Below, piece by piece: positions 30,918 to 38,041 of a DNA stretch of 38,041 nt; position 1 is the first letter of the stretch; each line of letters begins with the position of its first letter. The position numbers and the translations under genes are program-made. Location: NCBI GenBank assembly GCA_030426845.1, contig JAUHXR010000052.1:1-38041 (forward strand). The letters are read 5' to 3'. The notes under the pieces were generated by a model, which did no database searches, was not told the DNA's origin, and saw only the letters and a list, made by a program, of their open reading frames with translations. Source of the stretch: Polyangia bacterium (lineage in GTDB: Bacteria; Myxococcota_A; Polyangia; Polyangiales; Sandaracinaceae).

Positions 30918-32571
30918 TGCGGCGGCTGATCCCGCTGGCCGCGCTCGCCCTCCTCGCGTCGTGCGGCGAGGACCCGCGCACCCAGGTGATGGTGTTCGTG
31001 CGCGCCGAAGGCATGGTCCAGGACCGCGCCGCGCGCCTCGAGGTCGACGTGCTCGGCGGGGCCCCGGGCGAGGCGCGCGCGCTGCGCGAGACCGTGACGT
31101 ACACGGACTCGACCGACGACGCGTTCTTCCCGCTCGAGTGGCCGCGTCGCCTCGCGCTCGTGCCCGAGGGTGGCGACGCGACGCGCACCTTCGCCGTGGT
31201 CGCGCGGGCGTACGACGACGCGGGCGACCTGTCGCGGGCACGGAGATCGCGAGCAGCTACCTCGAGGGCGAGACGCTCACGCTCGACGTGTGGCTGCGCG
31301 ACGACTGCATCGAGCAGACGTGCACCGATGGCCAGACGTGCGTCGCCGGCGCCTGCGTGGCGGCGCCGGACGAGGACCCGTGCAACCTCACGCGCCTCGA
31401 AGACGGCGCGCGGCCCGAGGGCTGCGCGACGATGGACGCCGGCGCGGAGCAGGACGCGGGGCCGGGCATGGACGCGGGCGACGTCGACGGAGGGCTCGAC
31501 GCCGGAGACGAGGACGCCAGCACGCCAGACGCGGGCGCCCCCGACGCAGGCCCCTCCGACGCGGGGCCCGGCCCGCTCGACATCTACAACGTCGTGTTCG
31601 TGACCTCGTCCGCGCACAGCGCCGGTGAGCTCGGCAACCTCGCGAGCGCCGACGCGATCTGCGAGACGCGCGCGACCGAAGCGGGCCTGCCCGATCCCGC
31701 CTCGTACGTGGCCTTCCTCTCGATCACCGGCGCCTCGGCGATCACCCGGCTCGCGGGGAGCCGCGGCTGGGTCCGGCCCGACGGCTTGCCCGTGATGGAC
31801 GAGCCCGCAGACCTCCAGGCCGGCGAGATGTTCTACCCCATCGCGGTGACCGAGACGGGCGCCCAGCCCACGGTGACCACCGTCGCCACGGGCACGCGGT
31901 CCGACCTCTCCGTCGGCGCGACGTGCGGGGACTACACGACCCTCGCCGGCAACGTGACCGCGGGCAACGCCTACGACGGCACGCGCTACTTCACGGACCG
32001 CCGCTTCGGCTTCGCGCCGTTCGAGCCCGCCACGGCGTGCAACGAACCGGCCGCGATCTACTGCTTCGGCACCGGACGCGACGTGGCGCTCGCGCCGCCT
32101 CCGCCGCCGCCTGGCGCAGGCGGCGCGCACGTCAGCAGCGCCATGCCCGCGGTGGGCCCGACGGGCATCGCGGCCATGGACGCCGCGTGCGGCGCCGGTT
32201 ACGTGGCGTTCCTCCCGGACGGCGCGAACGCGGCGCTCGATCGTCTGGGCGGCTTCGCGGGCCCGTGGGTCCGACCGGACGGCGTGGTCGTCGCCGAGAA
32301 CATCACCCAGCTCGCGGGCGAGCGCCTCCTCGCACCGCCGCTCCAGACCGCGATCGGCCTCTACGTCGGCGACGGCAGGATCTGGAGCAACGAGCGGACG
32401 CCCGACACCGCCGGCGGCTTCACGTGCACCGACTGGACGGACGCCGGGGGAGGCATGGCGCGCTTCAGCTACCTCGGTCGCGCGCGCAGCTTCTACACGC
32501 GAGCCGTCTCGCGCGCGTGCGGCCCCCAGGGCGACCGCGTGATCTGCTTGTCCACCGGCGCGGTCTACTGA
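30917..32571 (+). pseudogene. Frameshifted DAG-linker lipoprotein with two endostatin-like (DUF1554-type) domains
   Basis: From ATG 30917 the frame encodes a signal peptide with lipobox LLASC and about 100 residues (to AYDDAGDL). It then shifts. Near 31231 the coding signal moves to the next frame, as one missing base would cause, and continues (AGTEIASSYLEGETLTLDVW) to TGA 32571. The joined protein would be about 550 aa. It has a Cys-rich EGF-like bit (CIEQTCTDGQTCVAGACV), a long Asp/Ala/Gly spacer (DAGPSDAGPGPLD, about 31430-31580) and two copies of an endostatin-like/DUF1554-type domain (31600-32090 and 32130-32571). Each copy has the family pattern 'D..C....YVAFL..G..A..RL.G...WVRPDG' and closing Cys-rich strands. 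If intact it would be a surface lipoprotein. The break may be genuine or an assembly error. Confidence 0.75.
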
Positions 32572-32631
32572 CGCGCGGCGGTCCCACTCGCTGGCCGCGG
32601 CGGGACCGAGGAAGCGGGCGATGAACGGGGA

Positions 32632-35600
32632 TCAACTGAGCGGGTAGACCTCGCGCAGGTAGCGCCGATTCGTGCTCCCGAGGGGAAGCGGCCCCGCGAG
32701 GACCGAAGCCATGTCCATGTCCTCACCGTCATCCATGAGAGTGCCGGCCGGCGGATCGTTGTGCGCTCCGTCCGCTCCGTTCAGGGGGGAGAGCGTCGGG
32801 ACGCCGTCCACGTCGATGTGAGCGACCTCGGGGTCGGGCTTCCCGACGAGCCCGAGCGCGTGACCGACCTCGTGCACGAGGAAGTTGGTGGTCATCACCG
32901 TGAAGGCGTCGAGCGCGCGCCCGATCGCGTTCGCGCGCGCCGGCGGCACGCGCGTCGGATCCAGCGTGACCACGCTGAGGCGCCCCGAAGCGCTCACCAC
33001 GACCTCGGTGTGGTCCTCGTCCACCGCCTCCACGCGACCGGACACCGCCCCGCCCTCGCCCACCACTCGGGGGTCCGGCGGGTCGGGCGTACCCTTGGCC
33101 GCGGTGACCGTGGTGCCCGGGCGCAGCCCGGTCGGCCGGAAGACCGCCGCGAGCGCGTTCTGCACATCCGGCCGCTCGTCGCTGTTGTGCTGGAGCACCG
33201 CGCGCGGGTTGACTTCGACCTCGACGACCTTGCCCTTGGTGCTCTGCACGTCCTCGATCCAGCCGAAGATGTTCGCGCCCTTGACCACGAAGCCCGGCCC
33301 CTCCTCGCGGGAGCGCGTCAGGCCCTGCATCACCGGCACGCCCTCCAGGACCGGCACGATGCGGGCGCGGTAGCCCACCTCGGCCTCTCCGGGCTCGCGG
33401 AACCGGATCCCGAATGGACTGTAGAACCGCGCGAGCCCGCGCAGGACGCCGCGTCGGACCGCCGTGACGTAGTCGCCGGGCTCGCCCCTGCTCTTCTCGA
33501 GTCCGAACGCGACCATGTGCGGCACGAGGTCCGTCTTTCGGATCCGGGGCGAGATCGGGAACGACACGACGATGGATCCACCGGCCGGCTCCGCTGCTCC
33601 CGCCGTGGTGCCGTCCTTCTCGAGCACCGCGACACGCGAGACGAAGTAGCCTCCGTGCCGCGCGGGGTCACCGGCCTCCATCTCGCGCAACGGGATGTTC
33701 ACATCGCCACCTTCGTTGACGTCGGTCGCGGTGCGGTCCGACCGGGCCCGCGGCGCGTCGTCGGTGCAGCGGCCGTCCCAGACCACGAGCACCTCGGCGT
33801 CGGCCGACGCGGACTCGAACGGCTCCTCGAGCGTGGCCACGGGCTGCGGGCCATCCACCGTGCGACGCGCGACGACGAGGCGGAGGCTCCCCTCGAACGG
33901 CGCGGGCAGCTCGCTGAGCGCGACGTGGAACCGGACCTCCTCGTCGAAGCGCGGGCAGAACACGCGGCCGGGCTCGAACGCCTGGTCGGGCCTTCGCACG
34001 TCCACCCCGGTGATCGCGATGCCGACGTTGGGTCGCTCGCCGAGCATCGGGATCCGCCGGTGAACGAAGAAGTGGTGGTCGTAGAGGTGGCACCGCATCG
34101 GATCGCAGCTCTGTGCGTCCGTCGACGAGTGGCAGTCCATCGGAGGGGCCTCACCCTCGTCGAAGAAGAGGACCTCGACCCGGCGGTCTTCCGGCCGCGG
34201 CTCCCCGGACTCGTCCGCGTAGCCCCCAGCCCGACGGCGGTCACGCTCCTCGAGATCCACCGCGTGGAACTCGCCGCAGCCCACGGTCTCCGGCGGCAGG
34301 GTGAGCACGGCTCCTTGCACCTCGAGCAGCGCGCTCGCGTCCGGCAGCTCGAGCATGTCTCGCAGGAGGTGCTGGTAGTAGTCGAAGAAGGCGCGCCACG
34401 TGGAGAGGCCGACGAAGCCCTGCTGGGAGCCGGGGATCGACTCCTCGAACCCTGGGGCCCGCGGGTTGTCCTCGGCGAGTCTCGCGACCTCGTCGTTGTA
34501 GTGCTTCTGGAACGCGCGGATCGCGGCGACGTCCTGAGCGTAGTCGGGGTGCTCGGGGTCGCTGGCCTCGCACCCGATGGCGAGCTCGCGGTCGAGGAAG
34601 CGCAGGATGCGCCGCCAGTCGTTCGCGTTGTCGTCGTCGCGGAGCGCGGCTGAGACCCAGGCCTCCTTGTGGTCGAAGCCCTTCAGCAGGAACCACGCGT
34701 TCTCGGCGCGCCACTTCGACAGGCGTAGGTTGTGCTCGACCCTCCCCGTCCAGTCGGTGTGTCCGGCCACCAGCATCCTGCGGCTCGGGTGCTGCCGCGC
34801 GTGGGCGAGCGCGCTGGCGATGACCCGCAGGCCGGTGATCCCCTCGCCTGCGAAGCCAGCCTCCGGGGTCGGGCCGTCCGGCATGACGATGTGCCGGTCG
34901 TTGTTGAAGTGCACGTCCTCGACGTCGAGCACGTGCGCGGTGCGGAGGTCGTGCTCTTGCGTGCTGAGCCCTCCGGCGAGGGGCGTCCAGGAGAAGGCGC
35001 CCACCTCCTGCAGCTCGCTCTCCATCCGTGACGCACCCACCCGGCGCACCACCGCCGCGTCGATCGCGAGCGCGTCCAGACCGGCGCGCCCGCCGCCCAC
35101 GATCGGATCGGTCGCGCCCCAGAGGTGCCGGGGCGGGCTCAGCCAGGCGAGGCCCGACGTGAGGCCGTCGAGCTCCGCCTCCGACACACCGAGCGCCTGG
35201 GCGAGCGCCACGCGCAAGAACCGGTACATCGCGACCACGTCGTCCCGGCGCACCTCGAAGTCCGGCGTCGTGCTCGGAAGTCCGAGCGCGGCCGGATACG
35301 CGAGCTTGAAGCGACGCAAAGCGAGCTGCGTCTTCGGGCCGACGATCCCGTCGATCGTCCCCGGGTCGCACGGCAGGCCCGCCGAGCGAGCGACCCACGC
35401 GAGCATCACCTGCAGCTCGGTCTCGGCCGCGCGATCGAGGTAGTCGTCCACCCAGGTGTCCGACTCGCCCGTGGCGAGCGCCTGGCAGCTCGCGAGGAAC
35501 GCGTCGTCCGACAGCGCGCCGCGGCCCGCGAGCCCGAGCTCGGTCTCGGAGACCTCGACAGCCCGAGCGATGGCCGCCTGCAACGCGGGGAGCACCCCGT

Positions 35601-36351
35601 GGTCGTCCACCCACCCGGGCGCGGTCGCCGCGATCGCCGCGCTCGACGGAAGCTCTGCGCGCGCGAACCGCGCGACCTTCGGAGGCGGGACCAGCGCCAG
35701 GATCGCGCGTCGCTCCGCGCGCACCGACGCAGAGAGCCCCGCGGCGGACTCGACGACCAACCGCGCGTCGACCTCGGGCAGCGACTCGACACGTCCACCC
35801 TCCTGCCAGCGCGGCTCCAGCTTGGCCGTCGCCGCTGCGACGCTCGCGATCCGCGCCGTCGCGCGCGAGCCCGACTCGATGTCCAGCCGCGCCACGCCCT
35901 GGCTGTCCGTCGTGAGCGTCTGTCCCGCGCCCGCGATCGAGAGCTCCACCTCGAGCCCGTCGACCGGGTCGCCCACCTCGTCGATCACCTGGACCTCGAA
36001 CCAGGTCGGCGACTCATCGCGCGCGGGCGGCTCGGTGCTCGGGCCCCCCGCCTCGGACGATGACGCGTCGCTCAGCGACAGCGCTGCCGCGAGCACCGAA
36101 CGTCGTCGTAGCCCGACCAGCCGCCCGGTCTCGAGCGCGTGCACCAGCGCCACTTCTCGCGCCTGCGCGGTGTACGTCGCGTACCCCGCGCCGTGCCCCA
36201 GCAGTCGGTCGAGCTCGGGCCCTCGGCCCTCGTACACCAGCAACCTGACGAGCTCGCGGGGGTCTCCCCACCAGGCCTGAAACGCAGGAGACGACACACG
36301 GGGATCCCGCCAGTGCACGACGACCAAGCGGCTCGCTTCGTCCACGGTCAT
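32632..36351 (-). CDS. Large multidomain protein: peptidoglycan-binding, OmpA-like and HEVGH metalloprotease parts
   Basis: This 1239-aa protein starts at ATG 36351 (MTVDEASRLVVVHW). No signal peptide or membrane helix is seen. Domains by eye: an unassigned N-terminal helical part (1-90); an Ig/CarboxypepD-like beta module (116-160, VQVIDEVGDPVDGLEVELSI); a peptidoglycan-binding-like helix set (about 312-352, DGIVGPKTQLALRRFK); an OmpA-like region whose motif AGHTDWTGRVEHNLRLSKWR (529-548) and closing RPEDRRVEVLFFD (719-731) are separated by an insert with a second peptidoglycan-binding-like part (607-665). A Cys/His-rich segment lies at about 740-765. At the C-terminus HEVGHALGLVG (1160-1170) is a metzincin-type zinc motif with GTLMDDG as a candidate Met-turn; the usual third ligand is Gly1170, so His1178 or His1197 may substitute. 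It could be a wall-targeted secreted protease or a toxin (inference). Confidence 0.85.
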   Translation of the reverse strand: MTVDEASRLVVVHWRDPRVSSPAFQAWWGDPRELVRLLVYEGRGPELDRLLGHGAGYATYTAQAREVALVHALETGRLVGLRRRSVLAAALSLSDASSSEAGGPSTEPPARDESPTWFEVQVIDEVGDPVDGLEVELSIAGAGQTLTTDSQGVARLDIESGSRATARIASVAAATAKLEPRWQEGGRVESLPEVDARLVVESAAGLSASVRAERRAILALVPPPKVARFARAELPSSAAIAATAPGWVDDHGVLPALQAAIARAVEVSETELGLAGRGALSDDAFLASCQALATGESDTWVDDYLDRAAETELQVMLAWVARSAGLPCDPGTIDGIVGPKTQLALRRFKLAYPAALGLPSTTPDFEVRRDDVVAMYRFLRVALAQALGVSEAELDGLTSGLAWLSPPRHLWGATDPIVGGGRAGLDALAIDAAVVRRVGASRMESELQEVGAFSWTPLAGGLSTQEHDLRTAHVLDVEDVHFNNDRHIVMPDGPTPEAGFAGEGITGLRVIASALAHARQHPSRRMLVAGHTDWTGRVEHNLRLSKWRAENAWFLLKGFDHKEAWVSAALRDDDNANDWRRILRFLDRELAIGCEASDPEHPDYAQDVAAIRAFQKHYNDEVARLAEDNPRAPGFEESIPGSQQGFVGLSTWRAFFDYYQHLLRDMLELPDASALLEVQGAVLTLPPETVGCGEFHAVDLEERDRRRAGGYADESGEPRPEDRRVEVLFFDEGEAPPMDCHSSTDAQSCDPMRCHLYDHHFFVHRRIPMLGERPNVGIAITGVDVRRPDQAFEPGRVFCPRFDEEVRFHVALSELPAPFEGSLRLVVARRTVDGPQPVATLEEPFESASADAEVLVVWDGRCTDDAPRARSDRTATDVNEGGDVNIPLREMEAGDPARHGGYFVSRVAVLEKDGTTAGAAEPAGGSIVVSFPISPRIRKTDLVPHMVAFGLEKSRGEPGDYVTAVRRGVLRGLARFYSPFGIRFREPGEAEVGYRARIVPVLEGVPVMQGLTRSREEGPGFVVKGANIFGWIEDVQSTKGKVVEVEVNPRAVLQHNSDERPDVQNALAAVFRPTGLRPGTTVTAAKGTPDPPDPRVVGEGGAVSGRVEAVDEDHTEVVVSASGRLSVVTLDPTRVPPARANAIGRALDAFTVMTTNFLVHEVGHALGLVGKPDPEVAHIDVDGVPTLSPLNGADGAHNDPPAGTLMDDGEDMDMASVLAGPLPLGSTNRRYLREVYPLS

Positions 36352-36378
36352 CTCTATCGTTCGCCAGCCGGAGGCCTG

Positions 36379-36683
36379 TCAAGGTGGGTCGCCGAACCTC
36401 GCGACCAGCATGCTCGCACGGTCCTCGAGATCGTCCTCGTGGACGTCGATGACGAGCAGCGCTTGGTCGATTCCCTCGCTCAGGAACGTGGAGCGTCCCG
36501 GCCGCGGAGGTCGTGCGCGTCGAGCACCATGCACGCGCGCGTCGTCGACATCAGGATTCCGCGGACGCGCAGAAGATCGCCGTCGAGCAGGCAACCCGAC
36601 AGATCGCGACCGAGGCCGAGCCCCCGCACTTCCCCTGCTGCGGGTCGCCAACGGCCAGGACGGGAGAGTGCTCGGGGTCGCAC
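36379..36683 (-). pseudogene. Frameshifted small gene upstream of the 1239-aa protein gene
   Basis: Two minus-strand frames join near 36485-36495. One ends ...MSTTRACMVLDAHDLRGRDA with a premature TGA. The other continues FLSEGIDQALLVIDVHEDDL to TGA 36379. A single missing base near the sequence CCACGTTCCTGAG explains the shift. The joined protein reads naturally (GCLLDGDLLRVRGILMSTTR, then the parts above). The start is unclear: GTG 36683 is possible, but another frame further upstream also looks coding-like (DPEHSPVLAVGDPQQGKCGG), so the gene may have two lesions. It lies 27 bp before the large gene on the same strand and was probably its operon partner. Family not recognised. Confidence 0.5.
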
Positions 36684-36755
36684 GAGCCGGGACCGGAGCG
36701 GAGGGCGGAATCGACTTGCTCTCCCGGCTCAGCCACGGATACTCGCTCGTCCCCC

Positions 36756-36838
<83 letters not shown>

Positions 36839-36872
36839 CTTCGAGCGACGTCTTCGCGGCGCCTCCGCGCGC

Positions 36873-36878
36873 TACCCT
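36873..36878 (+). promoter_or_regulatory. Candidate -10 box for the SUKH gene
   Basis: TACCCT with 7 nt to GTG 36886, leaderless pattern. It lies 34 bp after the tRNA, so the gene could also be read from the tRNA transcript. Confidence 0.45.
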
Positions 36879-36885
36879 CGGCGGC

Positions 36886-37353
36886 GTGCCCACCGAGTTT
36901 CTCGATCGTGTCGCCGCGCGGCTCCCAGCGCTGAGCTGGGCCTGTGGGCAGGGTCAGGACCACGCGCGCATCGAGCGGGCCGAGCGGTCGCTGGGCTGCT
37001 CTTTCGGGCCCAGCTTCACCGCGTACCTCGCGCGGTGGGGGCTGCTTCAGATCGAAGACCTCGAGTACCTCGGTCTGGGCGGTGCGCGCGCGGACGACAC
37101 CAACGCCGGGTACCCCAACGTGGTGGGCTACACCCTGAGGCTGCGCGCGACGGGCGTGGTGCCGAGTCACTGCGTCGTGGTCCGAGCCGACGCGGGTCAC
37201 CGCCTGATGTGTCTGGACGCGCTCCGCGTGCGCGGGCGGGAGCCGCTGGTCACGGCCTGGGATCCGGTGGCCCGGGAGGTGATGTTCGAGTCGAGCTGCG
37301 ACTTCGCCGAGCTCGTGCTGGACGAGATCGATGAGCTCGCCGCCGGCGGCTGA
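36886..37353 (+). CDS. SMI1/KNR4 (SUKH) immunity-type protein
   Basis: This 155-aa cytosolic protein has a GTG start at 36886, the first start after TACCCT. The SUKH layout is clear: an N-terminal helix (IERAERSLGCSFGPSFTAYLARWG) with the family 'E..lg..lP..y..fl...G' pattern. LLQIEDLEYLGLGG follows, as does the closing beta-alpha part (REVMFESSCDFAELVLDEIDEL). SUKH proteins neutralise nuclease and other toxins in polymorphic toxin systems and also occur as orphans (family knowledge). The nearest toxin candidate is the 1239-aa protein on the opposite strand, 535 bp away across the tRNA. No contact-dependent system is visible. Confidence 0.82.
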   Translation: MPTEFLDRVAARLPALSWACGQGQDHARIERAERSLGCSFGPSFTAYLARWGLLQIEDLEYLGLGGARADDTNAGYPNVVGYTLRLRATGVVPSHCVVVRADAGHRLMCLDALRVRGREPLVTAWDPVAREVMFESSCDFAELVLDEIDELAAGG

Positions 37354-37370
37354 TCGCGCAGCACCGTCCG

Positions 37371-38041
37371 CTACCGGTCACTCATGCATCGCTCGAGGGC
37401 GCGCGCGAAGGCCTCGTACTTCGCGAACACGGCGTCGGAGCTTAGGCGTCGCATGGCCCCGTCGATCTCCGGGTGGTCCATGACCTCGAAGCGGACGACG
37501 AGCTCGTCGCGCTCCGGGCCGGTCGCGAACAACCCCTGACGGTCGAGGCGTTCGAGCGCGCGGATGGCCGCCTCGAAGACGCCGTGGCGGAAGCTCTCGC
37601 CGTCGAGCCGGCACGGCACGCCGTCCCGATGAAAGGCGAGCAGGCGTCGGTACGCGATGTCCAGCGGCTCGCTCCACTTCTCGAAGGCCCATTCCGCGCA
37701 CGAGAAGAGGACGTCCTCCTCGCGGAGACCGGCCGCCGCGACGGTCTCCGCCAGCGCCGCTCGGGTGTTCGCCGCCGCGCAGATCGTCATCGCGTCGGAG
37801 TCGCTGAACAGAGCGAACGCGTTGAACGACTGGTCGGGGTGGTCCGAACGCAGCTGTCGGAGGGCGAGCTCGGCGCCCTCGGCCATCTCGAGCTCCATCG
37901 CGTGAAAGTCGACGACCTCGGGGTCGAAGGGCTCCCGGCGCGCGAGGCGGAGCCCGTCGGCCGTCCACTGCTCCACGAGCGCCTCGAACCGTGCGCGCGC
38001 CTCGTCCTCGCTGGAGAACGTCTCCTTGCGCGCCTCTCCCC
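37371..38041 (-). CDS. WGR-type plus DUF4303 fusion protein (N-terminus beyond the window)
   Basis: The frame is open through 38041, so the start lies outside; the GTG at 37976 is internal. The first visible residues, GEARKETFSSEDEARARFEA then LVEQWTADGLRLARREPF, match the C-terminal half of a WGR domain, which is typically a DNA-end or nucleic-acid-binding fold in PARP-like proteins and bacterial MolR-type proteins. The rest is DUF4303: NAFALFSDSDAMTICAAAN, then a Ser-Cys-Ala-Glu-Trp helix, LDIAYRRLLAFHRDGVPC and the family-like RDELVVRFEVMDHPEIDG. A WGR-DUF4303 fusion suggests a DNA-linked sensor joined to an immunity-type module (inference). It converges on the SUKH gene with a 17-bp gap. 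Confidence 0.7.
   Translation of the reverse strand, partial: GEARKETFSSEDEARARFEALVEQWTADGLRLARREPFDPEVVDFHAMELEMAEGAELALRQLRSDHPDQSFNAFALFSDSDAMTICAAANTRAALAETVAAAGLREEDVLFSCAEWAFEKWSEPLDIAYRRLLAFHRDGVPCRLDGESFRHGVFEAAIRALERLDRQGLFATGPERDELVVRFEVMDHPEIDGAMRRLSSDAVFAKYEAFARALERCMSDR

Overview
Organism. Base composition is very GC-rich (about 70% or more by eye), with G/C-dominated third codon positions. Lipoproteins are abundant, one has a Gly/Asp/Ala (DAG) spacer and one has a MYXO-CTERM-like tail. Other markers are RCC1-like and endostatin-like surface proteins and immunity-type genes. Together these suggest a myxobacterium (Polyangia, Sandaracinaceae-like). This is inferred from style, not from a marker gene. 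Many genes lack a Shine-Dalgarno site and instead have a TAnnnT hexamer 6-9 nt before the start codon, which suggests widespread leaderless transcription.

Left part (1-9026). It opens with a 5'-truncated secreted intradiol dioxygenase. An overlapping pair follows: a DUF2135 (YfaP-like) exported protein and a 1539-aa alpha-2-macroglobulin-like protein that lacks the thioester and appears to carry an STN-like insert. Converging on this pair is a lipoprotein with a MYXO-CTERM-like tail. Next come an SmtB/CzrA-like ArsR regulator with a well-formed promoter/operator, an overlapping isoprenylcysteine-methyltransferase-like gene, and an unknown gene.

Middle (9027-20896). This is housekeeping and envelope material: a membrane TPR protein, a small membrane protein, a Sad-type succinate semialdehyde dehydrogenase, a putative outer-membrane protein, a PH-like membrane protein, lipoproteins, an alpha/beta-hydrolase lipoprotein and an RCC1-like lipoprotein. 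Intergenic gaps hold copies of a REP-like element (core GGGGACGGTCCGA) and short tandem repeats.

Right part (20897-38041). This looks like an accessory region. It has a coupled DUF4303-like/Imm11-like pair, a SWIM-SNF2 ATPase with a 13-unit His-rich DAHHT repeat, and four minus-strand genes of unknown function, some immunity-like. A VOC-fold protein follows. A TPR protein/lipoprotein pair is next, carrying an in-frame TAA and a frameshift. Then comes a 1239-aa protein combining peptidoglycan-binding, OmpA-like and HEVGH metalloprotease parts without a signal peptide, preceded by a frameshifted small gene. tRNA-Leu(CAA), a SUKH immunity gene and a WGR-DUF4303 gene running off the right edge complete the window. 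The 1239-aa protein with its immunity-type neighbours is the best candidate for an undescribed system. Several apparent gene breaks could instead be assembly indels.
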